Positions 1-11,800 of a stretch of 64,000 nt of DNA are shown piece after piece. Made by a program: the position numbers and the translations under genes. Position 1 is the stretch's first letter; each line of letters opens with the position of its first letter. The notes under the pieces are model-generated. The model was not told where the DNA came from. It made no database searches and saw only the letters and a program-made list of their open reading frames with translations. This DNA is from Benincasa hispida (taxonomy: Eukaryota > Streptophyta > Magnoliopsida > Cucurbitales > Cucurbitaceae). Location of the stretch: contig NC_052360.1 of NCBI RefSeq assembly GCF_009727055.1, positions 64,268,874 to 64,332,873 of the forward strand, given 5' to 3'.

Positions 1-1541
1 GATATGGGTTAGGCATATATTGTTGATATTTGATATAGGGGTAGAATGTTCATATGGTTTTTGGAAACATATTGTTGATCATATGGAGTACCTAGATGTA
101 TATAGTTGGTGTAATTTTTGGAATTGTAGATATTTGGGTTTGTTCTTTTGGGATTTTAGTTTATATTGGGATTGAACATTCTTTCGGAAATTGTTCATAT
201 GCATGGTTGGGTTGATAGTCTTCTATATAACTTAGAAATTAGCTAGATTGTTCATGTATGAACTTTGTTATGAATTTTGTAAACATTTTATGTTGTAAGT
301 ATATATATATGATGACAACTATGTTCAAGAAAATATATGCACTTTTGTTAGCTAGGTTGGTGGAAAGTTCGAATGATTGAACAAGTTTAAAAAGTTCAAT
401 ATATATGTTGTTTGTTTACTTAGTTAATAAAATGATCATCCTCTATATCATTATTGGACTTCAAAACAAAAAATTATACAGGTAATTCTAATAGTACATT
501 TTTTTTTAAAACAAGTTGGACAAGAAACTTGACGTTTTTAGGTTGTAAAAAAAATTTCTCTTATTCTTAACATTGGATTACTTGAATTTTTACAAACGTC
601 AAGTAACACTGATACTTTGATTGAAAAAACGTCAAGTAATACAATTTTTATAGTAGTGTTAATTGCCGTTTATTTACAGATAAGTACAATGGTGTAATTG
701 CTTGACTTTATATTAGTGAAAATATCTTTTCACGGGCACACTACCCCTGGCCCCCATAGACATAGATGGTATTGCACTAAACTAGGTTACTAAACCTTGT
801 GTTCTGTTTTTTTTTTTTTAGTTTTTGCATTTATCTATAATGTTTTTGGAAATGCTGTAACATCGTGTGTAACAAGTTTTGTCATGTGTTAGATAACCTT
901 TATTTTAAAACTCTATACTAATAATTGTATCAACTTAGATTCTGAACTTTCATAAATGTATCAATTTAATTTTTTTTATTGTTTTATTTGGATAAAAAAA
1001 CTTTTAATTTTATTAATTAAAACTCTAAGTTTACACATGCATATTCAATTTAGATTCTTAGCTAAGATTTGTTTGAAAATTGTCCATTCAAATTATAATC
1101 GTCAATTTTGTAAAATCGACATTTATAGAAGCCTATACATGTATAAGAATTTATGCATTGGCGATTTTTTCAAATATAATTCTAATAACTGTTCTAAATC
1201 GATTCACTTATAACAATTTAAAAATTTAATTGAAAAATATTAAATGTTTTGCCGGATGTTTTTCAAACTAAATATGAAATTCGGAAGGTGTGGATAAATT
1301 TATGAAAGTTCAGGGTTTAAATTGATATATTTATGAAAATTTAGAGTTTAAATTGATACAATTATTAATTTGGAGTTTAAATTGATTCAAATTCAAAGTT
1401 TAGGAATTTAAATTAATATAATTATTAATTTAAGATTTTAATTGATATAAACCTAAAATTTAGAATTATAAAAATTGATATTTATCCTAAATTTAAATGA
1501 GATATATGAGATCATGGAATAAGATGACTTGACAGTTAATT
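1..1541. other. AT-rich gene-free stretch
   Basis: No coding region, RNA gene or recognisable transposon protein is visible. The one open frame here (956-1213) is a low-complexity AT-rich chance frame. Short diverged modules built on 'tttaaattgata' recur between about 1300 and 1480, and an inverted copy lies near 921-970 (listed separately). Confidence 0.6.
921..1370. repeat. Possible MITE-like inverted repeat
   Basis: The stretch 921-970 reads 'gtatcaactt...ctgaactttcataaatgtatcaattt'. Its reverse complement reappears at about 1298-1360 as 'tttatgaaagttcag...taaattgatacaattat'. The arms are imperfect and about 50 bp long, separated by about 330 bp of AT-rich DNA. This fits a small non-autonomous DNA element or a decayed foldback. 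No target-site duplication was identified and the ends are approximate. Confidence 0.4.
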
Positions 1542-1579
1542 CTGTCTCTTATACACATCTAGATGTGTATAAGAGACAG
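1542..1579. other. Nextera mate-pair junction adapter (artefact)
   Basis: The 19-mer CTGTCTCTTATACACATCT (1542-1560) is followed at once by its exact reverse complement AGATGTGTATAAGAGACAG (1561-1579). The 19-mer is the Tn5 mosaic end used in Nextera libraries. Two of them back to back are the circularisation junction of a Nextera mate-pair library. A 38-bp perfect match by chance or as plant sequence is not credible. It was probably left in untrimmed reads and built into the assembly, so sequence on the two sides may not be adjacent in the genome. Confidence 0.97.
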
Positions 1580-3385
1580 ATATTATTTAGGACAATGATT
1601 AGGTGCAACTTAATTTTCATGTAATTATTAAATAGTAAAATTTTTTTTAAAAATCATTTAAATAAAACTACCCATGACAAATTTTTATTGGGTACAATTT
1701 AGACGGTACAATAAATAGATGTTACCGAGGCTGCACTAAAATTTTTTCACGATGTATAAGTTAATCACTATTATGTTTTCACAATTTTTTTAAAAAGGAA
1801 AATCCTATCATTATTCTATGCTACTAATAAGTTGAAATTATAAGTTTAGTTTTTCCAATGTAAAATTTATGTTCTACTTGAATTCATGAAATTTTAAAAG
1901 TTACTAGCATTTTAATTTCGTGTCCAATAAATGTTTAAATTTTCAATTTTGCATTTAATAGGTCATCGAAAAATTCTATTTTTTTTTTTAAATTACGCGA
2001 TCTATTAAATATAAAATCAAATTTTATGTCTATTAGAATATAAAATTTTCAATTTTATGTGAATGTTAAAAAAAGAAAATTTCAAAAATAGAAAAATAAA
2101 GGAAGCTATTTACCCAAAATAGTGAAATTTATTTATTTTCAATAGAGACAGATAGATGTTGATAGAAGTTTATTAATATTTTTTTATACTATTTCTGTAA
2201 ATAATTTGACATTTTTTTCTATATGTTAAAATTTCTCTAAAAAAATTCTAAAATTACTTATAATTTTTAAAATTTAGGAATTAAATAGATAAACTTTCAA
2301 TTTAAGAGACTACATTTATAATTTTCACACAATTAATCAGATAATAGATTGAACTAGAACCACCAAGATTTTTTTTTGGGGAATTTTATGGGACATCTTA
2401 GTTTAATGGTTTACAAACATTTTAGTATAATTCATAATATAATACAGAACAAGAATCTTAGTTTATTATTATTATTTTTTTTAGGAGAATCTTAGTTTGT
2501 TGATCAATTATTAAATATAAAGTAGGCATATATAAAAAGCAACCAAAAGCATGCACACTAACCCACATTATTCTATAAAGCTGTTTATATGTGCATTGTC
2601 AATTACTATTAAAATAAAAAAATTATTACAAGATCATAATTTAGAATTTTTTTGATACCTTATCTTCATAACTAAGTTTCTACATCTGAAAACAAAAATA
2701 AGCTATATTATCGCGTTGATCGAAACCATATGTCTATTATCTATAAGAACTTTTGTTTTGTAGCCTTAATTATTTGCAAAAGAAAAAAAAAAAAGGTTCG
2801 TCGAGCTTTCGTTCTCTCCCCAATTTTTCTTTACACCCATTAAATTACAGAACAAACAATTATAAACATAAAATTTAAACTCTAAACATAAAGTTTAAGG
2901 ATGTAGTTCACGAAATTTGAGTTTTGGCGAGTAGATTGAGTAATGTCTTCTTCTCATATAATTCTCGTGAGTGTAACAAAGTTGCTCATACTATATTGTT
3001 TTTATACGGCTGGTTTTGATAATTCTTTTGGTTTTCTTGACTCTTCTATGTCTGAAAATGTTGGGTGTAGTTGGATTTCTAGGTTTTCGAATTGGGTTTT
3101 GGACATATAATTCTTGGTGACTCTTCTTACCCTTCTTGTAGCATAGTATTTAAAAAAGTCGAGGATTATTAAAAAAGGGTCACATTTATCATTCCATAAT
3201 GAAAAATTGGTGTGTAATCGTAATGAGATTCTATTGATAGATCAATCATAATGAGCCACAATCCCAAACATATTTGGATATTGCTTTTGATCAGGTTTAA
3301 TTAGAATTATAAATCTGTCACATTACCATTACCGTTCGACACTGAATGGTAATAGTACTAATAACAGTAAATGTGACAGATTCAT
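1580..3385. other. AT-rich gene-free stretch
   Basis: No coding region or transposon domain is visible. The composition is AT-rich with many homopolymers. A faint 'gatagatgttgatagaagttta' stretch near 2150 may be a relic of the cucurbit-type palindromic MITE seen clearly at 20425, but it is too decayed to call. Confidence 0.5.
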
Positions 3386-3403
3386 CATTACAAGAAATAT
3401 CAC
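3386..3403. repeat. Decayed CACTA terminal inverted repeat (left end)
   Basis: The sequence cattacaagaaatatcac differs by one base from the common plant CACTA start CACTACAAGAAA over its first 12 bases. It sits immediately outside a block of subterminal repeats, where the terminus is expected. The opposite terminus was not found. Confidence 0.6.
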
Positions 3404-3409
3404 TTACAA

Positions 3410-4140
3410 TAGCATTAGAAAAACGCCATCGTAGATTTTCCATAGTGTTTTCAAAATGCTGTCGTAGCCCATGTTTTTGAAAGTCTATGACTCTCTATAG
3501 CATTTTTTCAATGCTATAAAAAGTCCATTTTGATAGCGCATATATGATGCTATGAAAACTTTTTATAGCGTAAAAAAAATGCCATCGAAACGTTTTGATA
3601 GTGTTTTTATAGCACTAGAAAAGCGCTAACAAAAAAAAAATTCAATAGTGTTTGTCTAACGCTAAAAAAAGTTATTGAAACGTTTTGATAGCGCTTTTTC
3701 AACACTATAAAAAACGCTATGAAAATGTTTCAATAATATTTTTAATAATATTGTAAAAGCGCTATAAAAGAGTTTTCATAACGTTTTATAAATGCTGTCG
3801 TAGCCGATGTTATTAAAAGTCCTCCACTTTCCATAGCATTTTTGTACAACTATTAATATTGCTATAGAAAGTTGACATATGACACTATAATTCAATGTTA
3901 TGGAAAAGTTTCATTGTATTGGAAAGAGTACCATAAAAAATTTTCATAGCAATAAAAAAAATGTTATAAAAGACGTTCCATAGCGATTTTAGACACGCTA
4001 TTGAAAGTCCCTTATTTTGTTTAGCATTTTTTCATCCTAATGGAAAAAAGCTATAAATACCCCATCTTCAAGCATGAATTTAATGTTAATAAACTTCTAT
4101 AGCATTTTATGTAGTAGTAAAAATAATTCTATAATTGATC
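3410..4140. repeat. CACTA subterminal repeat block
   Basis: Dozens of short modules of the form 'tagcattttttcaatgctataaaaag' and 'tagcgctttttcaacactataaaaaacgctat' occur in both orientations. En/Spm-type elements carry such subterminal repeats, which are binding sites for the TnpA-type protein. Many modules are imperfect palindromes (ATAGC...GCTAT), so the region can also form hairpins. The spacing is irregular, unlike a satellite. Confidence 0.7.
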
Positions 4141-5489
4141 TTTAATAGCATTTGTTAATAATATTCTTTTAGATTTTACAATTTTTTTGGCAAATATTAT
4201 TGTAGAATTAATTATAAACATATATTTATAGAAGTTGCTTGCCCATATTATTGTCTAGATGAAGAAAGATATAATTCATATCTCTTCCAAATCTATAATC
4301 ATAATTATAACCAAAATCTTCAAATTTATAGCATACAAAAAGAAATAAAACACTATATTCATCCAAAAGGTTTGATATAGTCATAAAAAATATGTTCCAA
4401 CAAAGTTCTTACCTAATAGAACAAGTTGTAAATTCTTAATCCAAATAAAATTACATATATAATCCCAAATAGTTGATACAATCAAAAGAGATGTTTAGAT
4501 TATAGTGATACCAAATTTCTCCCACACAAAATATGTAGCTCCGATGTTTGTCATCATATCAATCACCTAATAAAGAAAAACAAAATAGCTTTCATAAATC
4601 ATCGTGATAAAAAAAATAACTTTCATAAATCATCGTGATCTAATTCTAACAAAAAAATTAGCTAATGGACTAAATATATACTTAATTCACAAAGAAATAA
4701 ATTAATTTTCTTACATAGTTTGACTTTATCCATTGACCATGTAACAGTAGTGCCCACGACATCGTCAATAACAATAATGTCAAATGTAGGCCTCCATAAG
4801 AAGGAATATAGTATTTTTATCATATCAACCCACACACAAACTGCATTCGGACTAAGAGGTATGTGATGGACAAGGATTGATGGATCATTGGAAGACCATC
4901 TACCTTCAGCAACGACTTCTCCTGAACCAACCCAATCTAGCAGCAAACACTTAGGTAATAACACTCTTTTTCACCCATAACATGGTTAGAAAATTTTCAA
5001 ACAATAATAATTTTGAATACTAAATGAAAAGAAAATTTATAAATGAGTTTACCGGTGGAGAACTTAGGATTGGAACTAGAATATCTGCCGATATTGATAC
5101 TCTAATAGTATTATTAGAATTTTGTTCGCTAATTTTTCCTATAGAAACAATATATTGAAAATGTCATATAAAACATAATTTAAATAGATAAAGAGAGTTA
5201 AAGACAAATTCACCTTGTCCTTTATTAAGGAAGCTACCAACGCTTTTTAGCTCATCTACATCTGATGTTAGGTTATTGCATTTTCTTTCAAGAGATGCAA
5301 TAGTCTTATCTTTCTAAGTTGATTAGACACCTTTGGTTTAGACACATCAAATCCTAATCCTTGTACATGACCATGATCGGGACCGAAACTCTACTAATTG
5401 CATCGTCAATTATACTACCTGAAGGAGACGTTCCCACACAATTTTGTTCAATAAACTCCTAACAAAAAATCATAGTAAAACCATTCAAA

Positions 5490-6760
5490 TGCCAAGAAGC
5501 TAATAAGCCATTTGGAGGGGGAGAAGGGGAGGATGCCTTTTAACCAACACAAATTCACAACATTTACAAACTCCTACTTCAACTAAATCACTACTAAAAT
5601 GGCAACAAGTGACCACTTAAATAAAAACAACCCAACAAAGCATTGAACATAAAAAAAAAATCATTTGGGGGAGGGGGGAGGGGAGGGGAGGGGAGAGGAT
5701 GCCTTATAACCAACACAAATTCACAACATTTAGAAACTCGTACTTCAACTAAATCACTACTCAAATGCCAACAAGCCAACAGAGATCACTTAAATAAAAT
5801 CCAACAAAGCATTGAATATATAAAAAATCATTTAAGAAGGGGAGGGATGCCTTATGACCAATGTAAATTCACAACAATTACAAACTGCTACTTCAACTAA
5901 ATCACTACTTAAATGCCAACAAACCAACAAGAGATCACTTAAATAAAATCCAACAAAGGATTGAATATAAAAAAAAAATCATTTATGAGGGGGGTAGAGG
6001 GGATGTTTTATGACCAACACAAATTCACAACATTTATAAACTCTTACTTCAACTAAATTGATACTCAAATGCCAACAAGCCGACAAGAGACCGCTTAAAT
6101 GAAATCCAACAAAGCATTAAATATAAAAAAAATCATTTAAGAGGAGGGGGAGGAGGGGATGCCTTATGACCAATATGAATTTACAATATTTACAAATTCC
6201 TACTTCAACTAAATCGCTACTTAAAGGTCAACAAGCCGACAACAGATCACTTAAATAAAACCAACCCAATGAAATATTGAACATAAAAAAAATCATTTAA
6301 GAGAGAGAGGGGGAGGGGATGCCTTATGACCCATGTGAATTCATAACATTTACAAACTCCTACTTCAACTAAATCATTACTCAAATACCAACAAACCAAC
6401 AAAAGATCATTTAAATAAAATCCAACAAAGCATTTAATATAAAAAAATCATTTAAGACGCGGGGGGGGGGGAGCAACACAAATTCACAATATTTAGAAAC
6501 TCTTACTTCAACTAAATCACTATTCAATGCCAACAAGCCAACAAGAGATCACTTAAATAAAACCAACCTAATAAACCATTAAACATAAAAAGAAATCATT
6601 TAGGAGGGGGATGCCTTATGACCGATGTGAATTCACAACATTAACAAACTCCTACTTCAACTAAATCACTACTCAAATACCAACAAGCCAATAAGAGATC
6701 ACTTAAATAAAATCCAACAAAGCATTGACCAATGTGAATTCACAACAAATGCCAAGATTA
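5490..6760. repeat. Tandem repeat of about 150 bp with G-rich tracts
   Basis: About eight to nine diverged copies of a unit of roughly 145-168 bp. Each contains 'caaattcacaacatttacaa', 'ctacttcaactaaatcacta', 'ccaacaagccaacaagagat' and a G-rich box just before 'ggatgccttatgacc'. Anchors fall near 5543, 5711, 5858, 6013, 6169, 6328, 6475, 6620 and 6728. The G-rich box varies in length, with the longest at 5667-5698. The array lies between exon-like pieces of the TnpA-like gene, so it looks intronic. Short open frames inside it are not genes. Confidence 0.85.
5667..5698 (+). other. Strong G-quadruplex-prone tract
   Basis: Five runs of four to six G are separated by single A bases within 27 bp (5667-5693), then GAGG. 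Runs of at least three G with one-base loops are the most stable class of predicted G-quadruplex. On the minus-strand transcript of the host gene this would be C-rich RNA, so any quadruplex forms on the non-template DNA strand or the opposite strand's transcript. Confidence 0.75.
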
Positions 6761-8176
6761 AAAAAAAAAAGGCACATATAACTCAATTTCCAACAAATAC
6801 TAGTAATCCCACGAGAGAGATTTATACAACTCAGGAAATATAAAAAATTAAGAAAAATACAAAAAATAATCTAACCAAAGTTTTGATCACTTGTGAGTTA
6901 ATAGGTTTTCCATATTTCTTCACATGTGTCTTTGTCCAAACATCTATTCGGATAATTGGAGTTGAAGAAGAAGAATTTTTCTACATGGAAAAAAATATTT
7001 GGTTATATATTATCTCTAGTGCTAATTATAATAATGTTATTAGTATTACATAAGTATATACCAAATCTTCAGCTAGTCGAGCATAGCCTCTATGACTACA
7101 TGTGTGTGGAAGTTGCTTTTTTTTTTCATCTCCTTAAATTTCTTGCTTTTTGCTTGAAATCATACTCAAAGTAATCAACAAAGGTACAAAGATTAAACCT
7201 GTTTTCATACCTTGAATCAAATAAATAAATTTACTCAATAATTATATCACATACCTTAAATTTTGCACTTGTTTTGTCTTAGATAAAGTCATTCCAATCA
7301 TGTATTGAAGAAATATTATCTGGCTTTAATTTATTCAACTCATCGTCATTTGAAGTTTGTCCAATTTTACTCACTAGGCGAGATTTGCTTGTTTTCCATA
7401 GCTCACCCATCTTTTGAAACAAATATTTCTTCCGTCATTCTTCATCAAAATTATATTGTGCCTAAAGAATAAAAAATTAACGTAGTGACTATAAGAAAGT
7501 TTAAATTATATTCATTATATAAATATATAATTATTTATTACATACTTGGATAGAATGCCACAATACTTCTTTTTGTCTCGTTGAAAGTCTCACCCAAGTT
7601 TCAAAAGTCACCGACACCACTTCTCTGACAAGTGAACCCAAAAATGAGGATAACCCAAACGATATTTCAATAGGTTGTCCGTATTCATTGTATCTTACAT
7701 TTAATTTCATTTCTGGCTCCACTACTATTGTTTGCATTTTGGTCTGACCTCTTGTCTTTTTGGAGGTTTGATTCCTTTGTATGAACTTCGACAACATTTT
7801 CCTCCAACCGATTTTGAACCTCTTTAATGAGTAATTTATGAACCGCTGATCTAGTACGAGCAGTAGGAGAATCTAATGGGTTAACTTGTGGTCTTTTAGG
7901 TTGGGGATGAACAATTTCATTGACATGTGGGGATGGAAGTGGAGTAGTAACAGGTGAAGAATGCCTATTGTTGTGGTGAAATGAGTTAGAAAAAGGAGAT
8001 GTTTCCCTTACCTCTCTCTCTATACCAAGCTTGACGACATTATCTTTATTATCTACAATCTTTCTTCTTACACTCTTTGTTGAATAAGGATCCTCTTCCT
8101 TAGCCTCCTCATCCTCGCTACCCGGTTGAGTTAAGTCTATATTGAATGACTTTTCAAATCTCCATGATGTTTTCAC

Positions 8177-8869
8177 TAAGGTGTGATCAGATTGTTGTCG
8201 TTAAAATATTTGTGTTGTAGTATGAGGTGTTTTTAATTTCTTACCAATGGTTGGTCCAATATTTTGCTTATCCAAATCCTAAGACATAAAACATTGAGAT
8301 GATATTATGTATATAACATTTTTCTATAAATAAATATTTAAAGACAACTTACATGCACATTTGACTTCATTATATTTTAATGTAGCAAGCTCTTAGATCC
8401 AAATGGTTCAAAGTGTACACAGCTTGGAAAAAAAAAACACTAGCTTGCATAGTGATAGTTAGAGTGAGAATAAAGAGAACATTTATATTTATATACTGAA
8501 TATATATGTAAAATATTTATAGAGCATTACAAATTGAAATGGTTCACAATGCATATAACGACAATATATTGTGCATATTTACAAAATGACCATCTATTAC
8601 TATAATTCACAAAAAGGCCAACTAATATTATACTAAGTGTCCATAGGTATGCATTATGAGTGCAAATTTACAAAATGACCACTAATTTTATGTTAGTAGC
8701 AATTCACAAAATGGCCGCAAGTTATATGTTAGTGCAAATTCACAAAATGAATGTAAGTTCTAAGTTATCATAATAAGATACTTTCAAAATTGTCTCGTGC
8801 AGTGTAACAACGTTCAAATTCATCAATATCATTAAGTGCTATGAAGGAGTCTTCACCCACAAAGTTTGT
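8177..8869. other. Spacer between the two CACTA genes
   Basis: No coding region is recognised. Between about 8530 and 8760 a short phrase of the type 'gcaaattcacaaaatgaccac' recurs four to five times at roughly 50-bp spacing. This is a decayed minisatellite. It could include the 3' end of the TNP2 transcript and the promoter of the TnpA-like gene, but no signal is clear. Confidence 0.4.
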
Positions 8870-11800
8870 GTCAAAATTCTCATCATATTTGTCTAATTCA
8901 TTAAATCTTCTAGGGGTGCTTTCAATTACCAAGGAAAATTGTCATTTTCTCTCGCATAAAGAACTTATTTAGCTTGTGATGCAAGAATATATGACACATT
9001 CAAATTGACTTTAGTTTTGATGCAAATGAACAAGTGTAAATCTATCATCAGCTTTAACACCGTTGTGGATTTTAGCCCAACACACTTAAACAATGGAAGT
9101 TGATAGACATAGTAATATAATAAAATTATTTCGGTTAGGACTCTATAATATGTAACCACATCAATTTATGAAAATCCATCTTCAACACTTGATCAACATA
9201 TTGTACTTACATCAATTGAAACACCACTATTTTGAGTGGACCTTTCTATGCTTTTTATATGGAATTGCTAACCATTTATAATGTACCTTGAATATGACAT
9301 TGCAGTCTTGCAAGGTCCATTTGCAAGCTATTTAAATATATCTGAGCCTTTTGTGTTATCAGCTTCTAATGAAATCTGTTCCAATTAAAAAATTGTAATG
9401 TTAGATGAATTCATGATTATGATCATTATCATAAGTGAGCAAAACATTACCTTCTCTTTCAACCAAAGTGGAAATTGTTCCGAGTGAACTTTCATTAGGA
9501 GACTATCATCATTTGCAAGTCTTTTAATAGTATCAATTCCTTCCTATGCTTCTAAAATATTTGATGAATCACTAATTAAAATTCTAATACATCATTCAAA
9601 AGAAAATAAATAGTCTTCAATTGATACATTACTCACTCTATATATGGTTTCGCTACATTTGTGTTAAATAAGAAATATTGATGCGTTAGGTTGAGCACAC
9701 CATCAGATAATGTAATTTCATTTCCAGTAGATATAGGGAAATCTTCGAGTATGACACCATTGTTAAATTCTTCATTCCGACGTTGTTTGGCATCAAGTCC
9801 AATTGAATCTTGAACACAATTCTTATAAAAAAGAATGCATTACTTATCTAAATAATGCTCACCCTTTTGGACATGATTGATTCCTAGCATACTCTTTTAA
9901 AGTCTTCATGTACCTAAGGATAATCTCATAATAATTTTAAGATACTTAAGATATTCAACTAATTGCTACCTATAATATATGATATGATACTAAGATACCT
10001 TTCAAATGGACACATCCAACGAAATTGAACCGGTCCACATAAACGAACTTCATACCCTAAATGAATGACCAAATGAGTCATGATGTTAAAGAAGGAAGGA
10101 GGAAAATACCTCTAGAAAAAGCACAATGTATCAATTACCTCATTTTCAATTTCCAACATAGTTTCTCGATCAATTACAAGTTGGCAAATTTTATTAAAGA
10201 ATGCACATATTCTTGTTATTGAATGTCTTAGACCCTTTGGAAGCATTTCTCTAATACAACCGGTAGAAGTTGTTGCATTAACACGTGATAGTCATGAAAT
10301 TTTAATCCCATTACCTTGCATTCCTCCACTGAAACACAGTTCAAAATGTTTGAACTATAACCATCAGCTAATTTCAACTCACGTATTCTTTTGCAAAAAA
10401 ATTGTTTCTTTGATTTGGACAAAGTGTGTAGAGTTGGAGGAAGGTATACTCGACTCCCACATTCTTTTGGGTATAAGTTGTGTTGTATATTCATGTCTTG
10501 CAAATCTTTTCGAGCATTGTATCCATTTTTTGGTTTTTCATTAATATCCAACAATGTGCCTATTATTCTCTCGCATACATTTTTCTCAACATGCATGACA
10601 TCCAAGTTATGGCGTAATACAAGTTCCTACATTAGAGTAAAAACTTGTCAGTATAATGTATTGAAGGAACTCTAATTATAGAGGACCTATGAGCAAAAGT
10701 GGATAATTCCAAACTCCATTGAAAAATAACTTAAACATTTACAATCATACTAAACAAATTATGCCTTAATCAATAAATTACAACATGCTTCTTGAAATAA
10801 CTACAAAGGATAAGAGAGACAATACCTTTGAAGAACTCTTTCTTCACGTATATCCCTCAAACAAACTCGAACGCGACGAATAACTGGAACTTCCTCGAAC
10901 ACCAACGAGTAAAACTCGATCCTCGAACAACACTAGACACTACTACAAGATTGCCTTGGTATTTTCGGTATGAGAATCCAAGAGTTGTGGGCTCTGATTT
11001 ATTTTGGATTGAGGGAAGGATTGGAGTAAACGATCGAGTAAGTGACAGAAGTATTATGTAGAAGAAGGAAGCTTATCAGATAGACTCGATACTCGGTCGT
11101 TTAGAAATGAGTACTATCGTATAGTAAAACTCGATCCTTTCGTTTAGTCTCTCAATTAGTAATCTGATCACTTGTTATCATGTATTAATTAGAAAACTAT
11201 TTTTCATTTTTAACCCACTTAGCCATAAAACCATATAACCACCCACTAAGGGTGGTTATTGAGAAAAAGGAATTTGAATTATTATATTAATTAATAAATT
11301 ATAGATAAATACAATAACTAATTTATCATATTATATTTATAACCTATAGTTTTAATATTGCATCATACACAATATATAAACCATAGTTCTTTTTCTCTTT
11401 TATGACATTTAATATAAATCATATTTATATTAGTTCCTCCAATCAAATAATACTGTATCAAATACATCATATCAATTATATCATATATAATTGAATTGAT
11501 TTAATTATATCAAATATAATCAAATTCTCTTTTGTTAATTTGAACATTTCAAACTAACCCAAAAACTGATTTTCAACTTGAATCCATTGAGCTACCAAGG
11601 GTATCTTATGAGCCTGTAGCTTGAAACTCCAACGGTACGTGAATAACTGACTAAACTCTTTAATCATATTATCCACCATATGTTAACTATCGAGCACTCC
11701 ACTAAAGACCGACAGTTGTACTCTTCGTACTGCAGATATATTTCTGTGTCCATTGGATATAACTAATCAACAGTACGATGACCCTTCACAAATCGCTCGT

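Larger units (their letters stand above)
4662..8176 (-). pseudogene. CACTA TnpA-like second gene (broken)
   Basis: The minus-strand second gene of the CACTA element, reading right to left. 8176-7546 encodes a charged, proline- and serine-rich N-terminal part and then the start of a plant Ptta/En/Spm-type transposase domain (NEYGQPIEISFGLSSFLGSL). An 84-bp phase-0 intron with GT/AG ends follows at 7462-7545. The domain continues at 7461-7290 (KKYLFQKMGELWKTSKSRL), with one in-frame TGA. Further exon-like pieces lie at 7130-7075 (SHRGYARLAED), about 6990-6900 (DVWTKTHVKKYGKPIN) and 5461-5214 (coiled-coil-like). 4964-4710 matches the conserved C-terminal DUF8039-type module (GEVVAEGRWSSNDPSILVHH). 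The 6900-5461 gap is filled by a tandem repeat, probably intronic. The product presumably bound the subterminal repeats. Domain names are from memory. Confidence 0.75.

Noticed and set aside
956..1213. 85-residue open frame in AT-rich DNA
   Set aside because: Low complexity, no start context, no recognisable domain, and inside a possible MITE.
2140..2200. Relic of the TCTATC-type MITE
   Set aside because: Only a few short matches remain and there are no ends or target duplication.
5594..5900. Open frames in both strands around the G-rich tract
   Set aside because: They are within tandem repeats and differ between units.
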